Position numbers and translations under genes: made by a program
In this document: one piece after another, positions 1 through 9,466 of the stretch
Layout: every line of letters starts with the position of its first letter
Position numbering within the stretch: position 1 is the first letter of the stretch
Assembly (NCBI GenBank): GCA_028280285.1
Contig: JANQMA010000028.1
Span: 1 to 41,266, forward strand
Direction of reading: 5' to 3'
DNA length: 41,266 bases
Source of the DNA: Candidatus Omnitrophota bacterium
GTDB taxonomy: Bacteria > Omnitrophota > Gorgyraeia > Zapsychrales > Zapsychraceae
The notes under the pieces: generated by a model
The model's input: the letters and a program-made list of their open reading frames with translations, nothing else
Database searches by the model: none
Told to the model about the DNA's origin: nothing

Positions 1-834
1 AACAGCAAGCGCCGCTCCATTCGATTTAAGCGATAATGTTCTGACCTGATTGCTGAAAAAATGATCAAAAAACGCATCAGAAAAAAGTCCTTGGGCACGA
101 CGGTTACGCTGCTCAGCCGGCATCTCAACACTAACATCCATACGCACCGGATTAATAGCTAACTCGCCCTCCCTGGTCGGATAAATGGTTGTGTTAAACT
201 CAACCACATTAAATCTTATGCCATCTTTAACGATTTGGCCTTGCTGCGGCTTTTGGGTGAATTCTTTAAAAATGAAACCCTGCGAATCAAACTCAGGCAA
301 ACTTATCTGGCGCACATTAATCCCTGAGGCATAAAACATAAACTTAACCGGTACCCCTTGATTGACAAAAGCCTCGTTGGCACCAACTTCCATATCAAGG
401 TATATCCTGTCCTCAAGTCTCAATGTCTGCCCGGAAGACGAATCGGCCGCATTATCAACGACTTTTAACGTAATAGGATCGGTTGTGTATTGTTGACCTT
501 GATACGTTAAGGACAAACCGGGAATAACAAAGTCCCCTGTTCGTCGTGGAAATAACATATAGGTGAAAGCAATCGAACTACTCACATCCCCATTAACCAT
601 ACTCACTTGTCGAGACGGGCCGATGTATTGAACTTCGAGCCCATCGATTGCGGGCAGCTTAAGCGGCGCAACATCCTGCGTGCCTTCGATGGAAAGACGC
701 AGCTGCGTCGACTCTCCCATGACAATAGGATTTTGCCCCACACTGGAAGTAAAGGAAATGTCTTGGGCCAACGACAGGCTACAAAACACACCTAAAACCA
801 AACTAAAAGCTAAAACTATGTTGCGTATATTCAT
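1..834 (-). CDS. batD: BatD-like (oxygen tolerance) protein, C-terminus outside window
   Basis: The ORF track omits this gene because it runs off the left edge, but translating the minus strand from the ATG at 834 gives 278 open codons. It starts with a signal peptide (MNIRNIVLAFSLVLGVF, then a likely cleavage after SLAQ). Next comes DISFTSSVGQNPIVMGESTQLRLSIEG, here quoted only in part as DISFTSSVGQNPIVMGES, the usual opening of BatD proteins, followed by Ig-like beta-strand segments. BatD proteins are periplasmic, membrane-tethered partners of the VWA proteins BatA and BatB. Their biochemical role is unknown. The start overlaps the stop of the upstream TPR gene by one base (TAATG), which implies translational coupling. 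The C-terminal membrane anchor expected for the family would lie outside the window. Family assignment rests on the N-terminal pattern and on the operon order. Confidence 0.85.
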   Translation of the reverse strand, partial: MNIRNIVLAFSLVLGVFCSLSLAQDISFTSSVGQNPIVMGESTQLRLSIEGTQDVAPLKLPAIDGLEVQYIGPSRQVSMVNGDVSSSIAFTYMLFPRRTGDFVIPGLSLTYQGQQYTTDPITLKVVDNAADSSSGQTLRLEDRIYLDMEVGANEAFVNQGVPVKFMFYASGINVRQISLPEFDSQGFIFKEFTQKPQQGQIVKDGIRFNVVEFNTTIYPTREGELAINPVRMDVSVEMPAEQRNRRAQGLFSDAFFDHFFSNQVRTLSLKSNGAALAV

Positions 835-1691
835 TACCAATCTTGATACACCGGGCGCCTGTTAGGACGCTTTTCTATAAAGTTGATTATACCTTTTGGA
901 TCTTTGTTTTGTTCATAATCTTCCAAAAGCATTTTGGCTTCATCTTCGGTTAAGGCCTGCATGCGCACAGCTCTTGGTTGAGCAGCAGGCTGTTGTTCAT
1001 TGGAAGACTGCGGATCACCCTCAGAGGCTGCTTGATCCTGAGCTTGTTGATCTTGTCCATTTTTTTCCTGAGCTTGAGCGCCATCCTGATTTTGGCCCTG
1101 TTGATTATCAGGCTGCTGGCCTTCTTGTTTATTATTCTGATTTTGCTCTTCATTTCCAGAGTTTTTTTGATTTTGCTCGGAATTATCAGAAGAATTCTGC
1201 TGATTTTGCTGCATCATTTGTTGTTGCTTCATCCGCTCAAGTTCACGCTCGACAATCGGATAATTAAAGGCTACTTTTTCATCATCCTGATTGCTAATAC
1301 GCAGCTCATCATAATGGGCGAGGGTTTTCGTAAGCGACTCAATGGCTTGATCAATATCCTGCTTTTCAATGGCAAGGCCATGATAAAAAAGCGCATTGGC
1401 CAAATTATAACGCACTTTATCGCGCAGCGCACTATTATCCGTGAGCAAAGCTTTACGATATTTGGTTACACTTTCCCCAAACTGTTCATTCTGATACAAA
1501 GCATTCGCTAAATTGTAATTAATAATATCGTTTTCTTTTTTTTGATTAAGCAGATCTAAATAATCGATTTGAGCCTCTTTGTATTTGCCTTCCCTATAAA
1601 GCTTATTGGCATTGTTTACGCCAGACGCAACATCCCCGTATGCTTCAGAGCACAAAAATACCGATAAGATTAAAATAAAAAAGATTTTCAT
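834..1691 (-). CDS. batC: BatC-like TPR protein with Q/N-rich tail
   Basis: This 285-aa exported protein has an N-terminal signal peptide (MKIFFILILSVFLCSEAYG). TPR repeats follow at about residues 25-125, for example ANKLYREGKYKEAQIDYLDL and YNLANALYQNEQFGESVTKY. A low-complexity Q/N/E-rich stretch at about 155-245 comes next, and then a short charged tail (EDEAKMLLEDYEQNKDPKG) that is typical of BatC/BatE-type proteins. In Bat operons this protein sits next to the VWA proteins and is thought to be a periplasmic scaffold; that role is family knowledge, not shown here. The gene starts 11 bp after batB and its stop overlaps the batD start. The Q/N-rich linker is probably disordered. Several plus-strand ORFs over the region are shadows of the repetitive codons. 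Confidence 0.85.
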   Translation of the reverse strand: MKIFFILILSVFLCSEAYGDVASGVNNANKLYREGKYKEAQIDYLDLLNQKKENDIINYNLANALYQNEQFGESVTKYRKALLTDNSALRDKVRYNLANALFYHGLAIEKQDIDQAIESLTKTLAHYDELRISNQDDEKVAFNYPIVERELERMKQQQMMQQNQQNSSDNSEQNQKNSGNEEQNQNNKQEGQQPDNQQGQNQDGAQAQEKNGQDQQAQDQAASEGDPQSSNEQQPAAQPRAVRMQALTEDEAKMLLEDYEQNKDPKGIINFIEKRPNRRPVYQDW

Positions 1692-1702
1692 CGTCTTTAG
1701 CT

Positions 1703-2716
1703 CTACTCTTTAACCAACTTTGTTTCTCTTGTCGGAATACATATCTCAAACAATAATAAAATTAAGGCTATCGCAAGCGGTATTTGAAACCGTTCATAAA
1801 AACGCTTTTCCATCCGGCTTTTGATTTCGCGCTTTTCAAACTTGGATAACTCTTTATCATAAAGAATATCCAGACCGAATTGAAATCCGCTGCTTCGCAC
1901 ATACACACCATCGGTTTCAAGCGCAAGCTGCTTGAGAAGCGTCTCATTTAAACGCGACTTAACAATATTGCCTTTGGCATCCTTTAAATAAGATGTATTC
2001 CCATATTCGTCGGCAATTTGGATCAATTCACCTTCAGGCGTTCCGACACCAACGGTAAAAATTTTGACTCCTTTATCTTTGGCCTGTTTGGCCATGGCAA
2101 TAGGGGATCCTTCTAAATTATCCCCATCCGTAATAATAATGACAGCCTTGTGCTTACTCTCTATTTCTTTATATCCATCGAGCGCCACTTCGATGGCCTT
2201 TTCTAAATCGGTTCCACCACGCGGCACCGAATTAATGCTTAACTCATCAAGGCTTAACAAAAATCCTTTATAATCATTCGTCAACGGGCACATCAAAAAT
2301 GCATCTCCGGCAAAGGCAATCAAACCAACCCGATCTCCCTTTAACTTTTGAATCAAGTCCTTAACGGCAAATTTGGTACGCTCAAGACGATTCGGCTTAA
2401 CATCTTGAGTAAGCATACTTTTGGACGTGTCGATCACGATCAGAATATCAAGCCCCTGACGTTTGATTTCGCGCCATTCAAACCCCCATTGCGGACGGGC
2501 TAATGCCAGCAAGGCAAATAAAAACACCCCCACCATTAAAACCGCCTTGATCTGATGCCGCTTAAAGCTGAACTCCCCGATCACATCAGAAATAAGGCTG
2601 GATGCAACAAACTTGCGGATCTTGTCATGACGACGTCGAAGCAGCCAGAGAAAGAACACGACAAGGACGGGCAGAAGAAAAAGATAAGTTAAATAATATG
2701 TTTCAACAAATTGCAT
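1703..2716 (-). CDS. batB: BatB, VWA-domain membrane protein
   Basis: This 337-aa protein has an N-terminal membrane segment (YLTYLFLLPVLVVFFLWLL) and a second one at about 57-73. A von Willebrand A domain follows with an intact metal-ion (MIDAS) motif DTSKS at residues 96-100 and the downstream signature VIIITDGDNLEG. A C-terminal membrane helix is seen at about 310-327 (FQIPLAIALILLLFEICIP). The order TM-TM-VWA-TM is that of BatA/BatB aerotolerance proteins, which present the VWA domain on one face of the cytoplasmic membrane. The gene begins one base after batA ends and is co-directional with it. BatA and BatB are paralogues; the BatB call comes from gene order and is less certain than the family. 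Confidence 0.88.
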   Translation of the reverse strand: MQFVETYYLTYLFLLPVLVVFFLWLLRRRHDKIRKFVASSLISDVIGEFSFKRHQIKAVLMVGVFLFALLALARPQWGFEWREIKRQGLDILIVIDTSKSMLTQDVKPNRLERTKFAVKDLIQKLKGDRVGLIAFAGDAFLMCPLTNDYKGFLLSLDELSINSVPRGGTDLEKAIEVALDGYKEIESKHKAVIIITDGDNLEGSPIAMAKQAKDKGVKIFTVGVGTPEGELIQIADEYGNTSYLKDAKGNIVKSRLNETLLKQLALETDGVYVRSSGFQFGLDILYDKELSKFEKREIKSRMEKRFYERFQIPLAIALILLLFEICIPTRETKLVKE

Positions 2717-2717
2717 T

Positions 2718-3713
2718 TTAAGGCAGCCTCAGATAAACAGTGTTACGTAAAATAATTTCAATCAGCAAAAAAACAAGGCCGGCCAATAGAAAACGGCCAA
2801 AAATCTCTTCGTATTCAAAATATCCTTCTTGTTCGATCTCCGTTTTTTCAAGCTCATCAATTGCTTCATAAATTTTTTGAAGCGATGCCGTGTCCGTTGC
2901 CCGGAAATATCTCCCGCCCGTTTTTTGGGCAATTTGCGTAAGAGTCTCTTCATCAATCTCAATACGCACATTACGATAAGTGTGCCGTCCAAAAATATCT
3001 CTCGTTGGATACGGTGCGTACCCCTTGCTGCCGGCACCGATCGTATAAATCTTAACGCCGTAGCTTTTGGCAATTTCCGCGGCATCAAGTGGATCAATGT
3101 CCATCACATTATTCACTCCATCAGTTAGAAGAATAATGACCTTGCTCTTAGCCTCACTTTTCTTAAGCCTTATTAAAGAGGACGCAATCGCCGAACCGAC
3201 GGCTGTGCCATCCTCAATAACCCCGATCTCTAACCGCCCAAGATTTTTGGTCAGCCAATCATAATCGACCGTCAAAGGACACACCATATAAGCCAGTCCG
3301 GCAAAACCCACCAAGCCGATTTGATCGGCCTCGCGCCCGGCAATAAAATCTTTCACCACCTCCTTAACCACCGCCAGACGGTTAACGCGCTTTCCCTTAA
3401 CCTCAAAGTCCTCGGCTAACATACTGCCGGAAATATCAATGGCTAAAATAATATCGATTCCTTCGGCTTTGACAATTTGTTCTTCTAAAACCAAACGTGG
3501 CCGGGCAAGCGCCACGATAAAAAGAATAATCGCTATCGCCCTTAAAATATTTGGCAGCCACAATGTCCTTAACTTCCAGGAACGGTTTTTGGTCGAAAGT
3601 AAAAATTTAGAAGGAAACAAAAATGATGCATTCCGTCTTTGCCTATACCAGAACAAAAGAAACCCGAGAATAACCGGTATTAAAAAAAGAATATAAAATG
3701 ACTCAAATTCCAT
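2718..3713 (-). CDS. batA: BatA, VWA-domain membrane protein
   Basis: This 331-aa protein has two N-terminal membrane segments (ILFLIPVILGFLLFWY and a second at about 55-70). A VWA domain follows with MIDAS motif DISGS at residues 93-97, the segment VGFAGLAYMVCPLTVDYDWL, and the second metal-site region VIILLTDGVNNVMD. A C-terminal TM lies at about 305-322. The SKV.LLTDG and P(A/T)RDIFG(R)xxY pattern is typical of BatA. The gene follows the small membrane protein by a single base (TAAtATG) and precedes batB by one base, so the block should be translated as a unit. Metal-dependent ligand binding is known for VWA domains in general. The ligand of this one is not known. Confidence 0.9.
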   Translation of the reverse strand: MEFESFYILFLIPVILGFLLFWYRQRRNASFLFPSKFLLSTKNRSWKLRTLWLPNILRAIAIILFIVALARPRLVLEEQIVKAEGIDIILAIDISGSMLAEDFEVKGKRVNRLAVVKEVVKDFIAGREADQIGLVGFAGLAYMVCPLTVDYDWLTKNLGRLEIGVIEDGTAVGSAIASSLIRLKKSEAKSKVIILLTDGVNNVMDIDPLDAAEIAKSYGVKIYTIGAGSKGYAPYPTRDIFGRHTYRNVRIEIDEETLTQIAQKTGGRYFRATDTASLQKIYEAIDELEKTEIEQEGYFEYEEIFGRFLLAGLVFLLIEIILRNTVYLRLP

Positions 3714-3714
3714 A

Positions 3715-4260
3715 TTACCCTTGGCTCGTCTCTTCGGTTCTTACGACACTGCCGATAAAATCACGCGCCACAGAAACTAACTTTTCGATCGACTCCGGAT
3801 CAGGATTAAACTTGGCAAACTTAATTTGATCGCATATCTCCATAAATTCTTTCAAATTCTGTTTATGTGTTGGATCAAGCTTTTGATTATCCTGCACACC
3901 GACCAAAAACTCCTCGGTTGTCATGTCCGGTGCATCGATATCGAAACGCGCTTCGATATACACACGGATAATGCGGGATAATGCAGTGAAAAATGCCTCC
4001 ACTTTGCCCTGCGCTATCATATTGCTTGCCATCAATTGATCAATAGCCTTTAAGGCGAGTGTCTCCGGAGGAATATCCAACCGACCTTTGTTTTGACTTA
4101 AAAATCTCTTTAGGAAAAATCCGATTACAGGACCGATAACAAGCGCAATCAGTATGACCGTCAACACCATCGGCCAAACATTTTTGGGATAGTCAACCAC
4201 ATCATAGATGGGTTTAAGCGCAGGCGCATTCGCAGCTAAAATAGGAAAATAGTTTTGCAT
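3715..4260 (-). CDS. Small membrane protein of the Bat operon (DUF4381-like)
   Basis: This 181-aa protein has a short N-terminal region (NAPALKPIYDVVDYPKNVWP), one strong membrane helix at about 30-52 (MVLTVILIALVIGPVIGFFLK), and then a soluble helical domain to the end. The location between the DUF58 gene and batA, the single TM and the size match the small DUF4381-type proteins that accompany MoxR-DUF58-BatA clusters. The segment FFTALSRIIRVYIEARFDIDAPDMTTEEF resembles that family; it is quoted here in part as FFTALSRIIRVYIEARF. The likely role is a membrane adaptor in the MoxR/VWA complex, which is inference from neighbourhood. It starts 11 bp downstream of the DUF58 stop. Confidence 0.7.
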   Translation of the reverse strand: MQNYFPILAANAPALKPIYDVVDYPKNVWPMVLTVILIALVIGPVIGFFLKRFLSQNKGRLDIPPETLALKAIDQLMASNMIAQGKVEAFFTALSRIIRVYIEARFDIDAPDMTTEEFLVGVQDNQKLDPTHKQNLKEFMEICDQIKFAKFNPDPESIEKLVSVARDFIGSVVRTEETSQG

Positions 4261-4271
4261 GGCAAGTATAT

Positions 4272-5177
4272 TTACCGGCGTTTACGATGCATAAAAAACT
4301 TGGTTAACTCATCGGTAAAAGAAGAGTTTGTCATCACATCCATACTGTCCATCCCAACAGAGCGGAACAGCGCTTTTTGATCTTTAAGTCGCGTGGCATT
4401 ATGCTTACGGTATTCTTCGGTAAAATATTTATCGGTTGTATCGACACAAAGCTCTTCTCCTGTCTCCGCATCTTCAAACAAAAGCAAGCCATGATCATCC
4501 ATGGCTAGCTCCTTAGGGTCGTGTAAGGCAACGGCAATCATATCGTGTCTTTTATTGGCGACGGCCAATGCCTTTTTTAAAGCCTCCCTGTTAACACGAT
4601 AACCACCTTCATTGTCGAAGAAAATAAAATCAGAAACAAGAAAAGCGATCGCCTTTCTTCTTTGCACGCGATTTAAATATTGAATTGCTTGCACAATATC
4701 AGTGCCATTATGCTTTGGTTTAAAATAAAGAATCTCACGGATCAAGCGTAGCACATGGGTCCGCCCTTTACGCGGGGCAATGTAAAGCTCGATCGTATCT
4801 GTGAATATGATAAGGCCGACCTTATCATTATTACGGATGGCCGATAAAGCGAGTACGGCCGCAATTTCGGCCGCCATTTTATTTTTAAGCGTTTGTGTTG
4901 AGCCGAACCGTGAGGACGCCGAAAGATCGACGGCAATCATAACGGTAAGCTCACGCTCTTCAACGAATTTTTTAACATGCGGGCGGCCTTGGCGGGCAGT
5001 CACATTCCAGTCAATGGTGCGGATATCATCACCCGGTTGATACTCACGGACCTCATCAAACTCAATTCCCTGGCCTTTAAACGTACTATGATACTCTCCG
5101 GCGAAAATATCGGTTACCAGCCTTGAGGTCGTAATTTCGATGTTGCGAACTTTCTTGAACAGTTCTTTGGGAATCAT
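4272..5177 (-). CDS. DUF58 / VWA-like protein, MoxR partner
   Basis: This 301-aa soluble protein carries the DUF58 signature F.GQGIEFDEVREYQPGDD followed by IRTIDWNVTARQGRPHVKKF at residues about 36-71. A VWA-like fold follows with MIDAS-like motif DLSAS at 84-88. These proteins are regularly encoded directly after MoxR AAA+ ATPases and are thought to be chaperoned or metal-loaded by them. That functional link is family knowledge. The gene begins 3 bp after the moxR stop and is followed 11 bp later by the small membrane protein. Length and motif order are normal for the family. No membrane segment is visible, so it probably acts in the cytoplasm. Confidence 0.9.
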   Translation of the reverse strand: MIPKELFKKVRNIEITTSRLVTDIFAGEYHSTFKGQGIEFDEVREYQPGDDIRTIDWNVTARQGRPHVKKFVEERELTVMIAVDLSASSRFGSTQTLKNKMAAEIAAVLALSAIRNNDKVGLIIFTDTIELYIAPRKGRTHVLRLIREILYFKPKHNGTDIVQAIQYLNRVQRRKAIAFLVSDFIFFDNEGGYRVNREALKKALAVANKRHDMIAVALHDPKELAMDDHGLLLFEDAETGEELCVDTTDKYFTEEYRKHNATRLKDQKALFRSVGMDSMDVMTNSSFTDELTKFFMHRKRR

Positions 5178-5180
5178 AGT

Positions 5181-6173
5181 TTAAGGCACTTCAACTTCAT
5201 CAAACACGCGTTTAACAATCTCCTCGGGGGCAATCTCCTCGGCATCAGCCTCATAACTGGTGATCACACGATGGCGCATAACATCTAATCCAATCGACTT
5301 AACATCCTGAGGTGTAACGTAGCCGCGCCCTTGAATAAATGCATAGGCGCGTGCCGCAATCGCCAAATTAATCGTTGCCCGCGGTGAGCATCCGTATTGC
5401 AAAAGCCCTTTAATCGATTCGATCCCATACTGATCCGGATACCGTGTGGCGTTAACGATATTCACAATATACTGTTGCACCTTCTCATCCATGTAGATTT
5501 CATCGACCAGCTCACGCGCTTTTAAAAGCTCATCAGGCGTAATGACAGGCTTTACTTCAAACTTTGTTTTAGTAAAGGCCATGCGCTTGAGGATTTCAAG
5601 CTCTTCTTCTTTGCTTGGATAATCGATGACAACTTTGAGCATAAAACGGTCGACTTGTGCTTCGGGCAGTGGATAAGTCCCTTCTTGCTCGATTGGATTT
5701 TGCGTGGCCAAAACCAAAAACGGTTCTTCTAAGGCAATCGTTTCCTCACCGATAGTGACTTGTCTTTCCTGCATCGCTTCCAGTAGCGCACTTTGCACCT
5801 TGGCCGGCGCACGGTTAATCTCATCAGCCAAGATCATATTGGTAAAGATCGGTCCTTTTTTCACAATAAAATCATTGGTCCGTTGATCAAAAATAAGCGT
5901 GCCGATCAAATCAGCCGGAAGCATGTCCGGCGTAAACTGCAGACGCTGAAATTCTGTTTTGATTGTCGATGAAACGGTTTTAACCGCCGTTGTTTTAGCA
6001 AGACCGGGAACACTCTCTAAGAGAATATGTCCGTTGGCCAAAAGCCCAACCAAAAGTCTTTCCAATAGATAATTCTGTCCGACGAGGACTTTGCGGGATT
6101 CGTTAAGGATAGCTTGAACAAAGGCCCCTTGGGCTTTGACCTTTTCATTAAGCGCGGCTATATCCGATGACAT
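5181..6173 (-). CDS. moxR: MoxR-family AAA+ ATPase
   Basis: This 330-aa protein is a complete MoxR ATPase. Walker A is SVPGLAKT at residues 54-61, where most MoxR proteins have GVPGLAKT. Walker B is MILADEINRAPAKVQSALLE, sensor 1 is LATQNPIEQEGTYPLPEAQ, and the sensor-2 region is GCSPRATINLAIAARAYA. MoxR proteins are chaperone-like ATPases that act on VWA-domain clients, here most likely the DUF58 protein, BatA and BatB encoded directly downstream. A strong ribosome-binding site (AAGGAGGA, 5-10 bp upstream of the ATG) lies in the 17-bp gap after the phosphorylase gene. The site confirms the start and suggests high translation of this gene relative to its neighbours. Confidence 0.95.
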   Translation of the reverse strand: MSSDIAALNEKVKAQGAFVQAILNESRKVLVGQNYLLERLLVGLLANGHILLESVPGLAKTTAVKTVSSTIKTEFQRLQFTPDMLPADLIGTLIFDQRTNDFIVKKGPIFTNMILADEINRAPAKVQSALLEAMQERQVTIGEETIALEEPFLVLATQNPIEQEGTYPLPEAQVDRFMLKVVIDYPSKEEELEILKRMAFTKTKFEVKPVITPDELLKARELVDEIYMDEKVQQYIVNIVNATRYPDQYGIESIKGLLQYGCSPRATINLAIAARAYAFIQGRGYVTPQDVKSIGLDVMRHRVITSYEADAEEIAPEEIVKRVFDEVEVP

Positions 6174-6177
6174 AGTT

Positions 6178-6185
6178 GTTCCTCC
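6178..6185 (-). promoter_or_regulatory. Strong ribosome-binding site for moxR
   Basis: On the minus strand the sequence before the moxR ATG reads GTCAAGGAGGAACAACTATG. The near-perfect Shine-Dalgarno core fits entirely in the short gap behind the upstream stop codon. Most other genes here have weak sites or none. Confidence 0.8.
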
Positions 6186-6190
6186 TTGAC

Positions 6191-9100
6191 TTAATAATGA
6201 ATATCAACACGTGCCACCTGCCCATCGCGAATATTTTGGGCATGCGGCGCATTAATTGTACTATTGTTCACAACAACCGGTTTGGATTGATCATGATAAG
6301 TGAGTTCAATCTTTTTGATCTTGGCCTTACTATCAAATGTATCAAGGCGCTTAGGATTGTGATAAACCACAAATGTGCCGTTTAAAAAGTTAAAGGCATA
6401 ACTGTTTTTAGGCAATGATTCTTTTTTACCGCTAAAGGTTAAAGAAGTTGGCTTTGATGTAAAAAGCCACCCGGCGAGCGCCGGTTCAAACTGAAGGGTG
6501 AGCTCACCCTTAGCATTCAGTGCAAATGGCGCCTGACCGACGTTCATATAGAGCCATATGTGCATAAACTCCGCCGTGCTTCCCGATAAGCGGGCCACAA
6601 ACCCTTGCCCATGCAGATTTTGATCCTCATGCGCACTGGACACAATAAAAGAAGAGTTCTCAAGCACACTGCGGCCGTATTGTGCCGGTTTTAGAAACGG
6701 CACAAAGACATTTTTAAAATCATGATAAAACTCTTCATATAATCCCCGGCGAAGCACCTCCAGCATAAACTTATATTCCATATGCAGCCATATCGATTCA
6801 TTCTCAAGCCAACTGGCCGGAAAGACACTTGTACGGCCAATCTCTTCGGATTCACCGGATAAATCAATGTTGACTTTATACATACCAAGCTTCTTATCAT
6901 ACAAATCACTTTCCCTTACCTTTTCGTAGAGATCTGATGCCTTTTTCTTCTGCGTTTCCGAACGCAACGCATGAACATACCCCTCTAAAAACAACGGCAA
7001 GTCGTGACGAGCAAATGCCTTTGGCCTTACAAACGGCTCTTCTTCTTTTTTACTTTTATCCAGGACATCGTACTGGCTTACGTCATGATAAAAATAGGTT
7101 GGAATAAAACCTTGCTTGTTACGCGCCTTATCTTCGGCCGCTCCCGTACGCTCAATAACAAGCTCAAGAAAGTGACGGATATCTTTAACCGTCAATTCGG
7201 TTTCCTCGCCTTCAATGCCTCGACGGACACGATTGCGGTAGTTTTCTTTAACATCATTGGCCTTATTCCAATACGCTAAATCATTTTGCTCCGTTGATAA
7301 AATATTGGTCAGTCCATCAATAAAGGTCGCAAGCTCTTCATAAATGCTTAGTTTTTGCGACGGTTCAAGGCCAAGCTTTTTAAAAGCCTCACGGACAAAT
7401 AACGCATGACGTTTGACTTCAAAGGTCTCTGAAATCGACGAACCCAAGAGCCCCGGCAGCCCGTTAAGCGCATCATACCAGTTTGGTTTATCAGCCTCCA
7501 TTTCAACACCGATTCCACTTGGATCGAGTGTTGCCACCTTACACGCAATCAAACACAACAACTTGTTCACCAAATTCGTGTAGTACACATCCCCCGCGCC
7601 TTGCTTAACACGCAGCTGATCGCCATATTCAGCCGGTTTAATATCTGTCTTACCGTCTTTAACCGATGCATACTGACGCACACCGCGCCCGGTCAAAATA
7701 TACCGTTGTTCCCGCGGTAAAACATAATGAGAGTTAAAATAAAATGTAAACGGTTTTCGCTCAAGCAACAGATCGTTTAAGTTTTCCGGGTATAATGCCA
7801 GATAGCTTTCGATCAAATCAAGATTATAGGTCCAGTGATCCGACCAAAACCCTTCGCCATGTTCGGCAAGCTCTTCTTTGCGGCAGATTTCAAGGACTTG
7901 GCCTAAAAAGTCTTTTTCATCAACCGTTAATTCAATCTCTTGCACTTCAATAAACTGAAGCAAATTACCCGGTAAGAAACTATTATCAAAAAATTCTAAA
8001 ACCTGTGTTTGATCGCTGGAAGCCACGCAACGCGCCACAACTTTTTTCAAATCATCATGGCTCTTAACAGAAAATGTTGTTCCTTTAACAACCAACGGAT
8101 TATACCCGTCAGCCTGACTTAGATTAAGAAAGTTAACTAAATGACTGTCTTTGATGTTCCCGTTAAACCAGACATCGTTACGCCGGTTCTGATTCACATC
8201 ACGATAATTGCCGTTGCCTTGGGAATAATAGGTTGGCGCCACCGTAAAGAAATTATAATCACGCTCAAGGTCACCGTGTTTGCGGCTGTAGACATTAAAC
8301 CCGACATGCCCGTCGGACGTCTTGAGAGAAACCGGCAGACCACCCCGCAGAATATTATCGAGGAATGTGTGCCCCGCATACATGTTAAACTGCTCCGAAG
8401 AACTTTTAACAGTCGCATAGTTTTTAATCTCATCAACAATCGCCTGATTACGCTTGGCTTTTTCTTCGATAAATTTCTTATTCGTTGCCTGCTTAACAAT
8501 ACGGTTAAGCCGATCAATCGAATGCGTCATCCCATAGACAGATATAATTTCTTCAGACGATTTACCTTTAATGGTTAAACACGCACTGCTCATAGCAGAA
8601 GGTGAACGATTGCTTGTTTGCTGATCATCCAGCGACAGATTATCATCCAAGAAGTTTTGGGGCGCAATGAAATCCGACGACTGCCCAAACACACTGGCTG
8701 CCTCAACAATCGGTTTAAGCAAAGTGTTGTCCTTGGCATTGAACGAAAAGAAAAAGTTGCCTTCTTTGATGTGGCGCACTTCCGGGCTATCATCCACCTC
8801 AACATTTAACTGATAATACGGCGCATCATTATCTAGATTACGTACCTTAACCCACGCCTCAACCGTACGTGATAAATGTTTATTAAGCCAGTCGCCCAGG
8901 CCATAGGGCACAATCACCGGCAGCCCGTCAACGATCGAAACATCACAACTGGAGGCATTATTATTTTTAACGCTCACCCGACGGACAAGCCCTGAATAAG
9001 GCTCTTCAGGGATCGTGAAAAAGTTGACTTTGACCGTCAACCCAAGCTCATCATTTTTTTCTTCAAGTGTTAGATCATGCGCCGCAATAGACATCTTTTG

Positions 9101-9448
9101 AGACTTCTTAAAAGATGTTCCTTCCAAATGATTTTGAAACGGCTCCCAGTAGACAGTCTTGCGCCCACGTTTAACTTTGATGAATGTACGGAATCCCGAT
9201 AAGGCCGTATAACGATAAGATTTATTCGCCGGCTGAAATTCCATAATCGCCTTGTCTTTCGATTCGATCCCGAAACTGGTAATGCATTGGCCCCGATTAA
9301 CATAAAATGCCCACATCGGAACGCCCCATAACCCGGCGATCCCCGGAAAGAAATTGCTAAACGGCTTGGCATAATTATAGTTTTCAATCACAAAATGGCC
9401 GTTGGCCGTTAAGGAATATTTGGCTTGCGGTAAACTGCTCTTACTCAT
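6191..9448 (-). CDS. Large glycoside phosphorylase-like protein (GH94/GH149/GH161-like)
   Basis: This 1085-aa protein has no signal peptide, so it is probably cytoplasmic. The N-terminal beta-sandwich contains FVIENYNYAKPFSNFFPGIA and FGIESKDKAIMEFQPANKSY, a pattern seen in long proteins annotated as cellobiose-phosphorylase-like. The catalytic (alpha/alpha)6-type part contains PNWYDALNGLPG at about residue 656, which aligns in style with the DWNDALN acid motif of GH94 enzymes and would supply the general-acid Asp. RLSGSTAEFMHIW at about 950 resembles the phosphate-binding loop. Such enzymes split beta-glucosidic bonds with phosphate; the donor sugar cannot be told. GH161 is suggested by length. 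The gene starts 18 bp after the polysaccharide deacetylase and precedes moxR by 17 bp. An AAAGG ribosome site supports the start. Confidence 0.7.
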   Translation of the reverse strand: MSKSSLPQAKYSLTANGHFVIENYNYAKPFSNFFPGIAGLWGVPMWAFYVNRGQCITSFGIESKDKAIMEFQPANKSYRYTALSGFRTFIKVKRGRKTVYWEPFQNHLEGTSFKKSQKMSIAAHDLTLEEKNDELGLTVKVNFFTIPEEPYSGLVRRVSVKNNNASSCDVSIVDGLPVIVPYGLGDWLNKHLSRTVEAWVKVRNLDNDAPYYQLNVEVDDSPEVRHIKEGNFFFSFNAKDNTLLKPIVEAASVFGQSSDFIAPQNFLDDNLSLDDQQTSNRSPSAMSSACLTIKGKSSEEIISVYGMTHSIDRLNRIVKQATNKKFIEEKAKRNQAIVDEIKNYATVKSSSEQFNMYAGHTFLDNILRGGLPVSLKTSDGHVGFNVYSRKHGDLERDYNFFTVAPTYYSQGNGNYRDVNQNRRNDVWFNGNIKDSHLVNFLNLSQADGYNPLVVKGTTFSVKSHDDLKKVVARCVASSDQTQVLEFFDNSFLPGNLLQFIEVQEIELTVDEKDFLGQVLEICRKEELAEHGEGFWSDHWTYNLDLIESYLALYPENLNDLLLERKPFTFYFNSHYVLPREQRYILTGRGVRQYASVKDGKTDIKPAEYGDQLRVKQGAGDVYYTNLVNKLLCLIACKVATLDPSGIGVEMEADKPNWYDALNGLPGLLGSSISETFEVKRHALFVREAFKKLGLEPSQKLSIYEELATFIDGLTNILSTEQNDLAYWNKANDVKENYRNRVRRGIEGEETELTVKDIRHFLELVIERTGAAEDKARNKQGFIPTYFYHDVSQYDVLDKSKKEEEPFVRPKAFARHDLPLFLEGYVHALRSETQKKKASDLYEKVRESDLYDKKLGMYKVNIDLSGESEEIGRTSVFPASWLENESIWLHMEYKFMLEVLRRGLYEEFYHDFKNVFVPFLKPAQYGRSVLENSSFIVSSAHEDQNLHGQGFVARLSGSTAEFMHIWLYMNVGQAPFALNAKGELTLQFEPALAGWLFTSKPTSLTFSGKKESLPKNSYAFNFLNGTFVVYHNPKRLDTFDSKAKIKKIELTYHDQSKPVVVNNSTINAPHAQNIRDGQVARVDIHY

Positions 9449-9466
9449 GAAATAAAACCTTTCTTA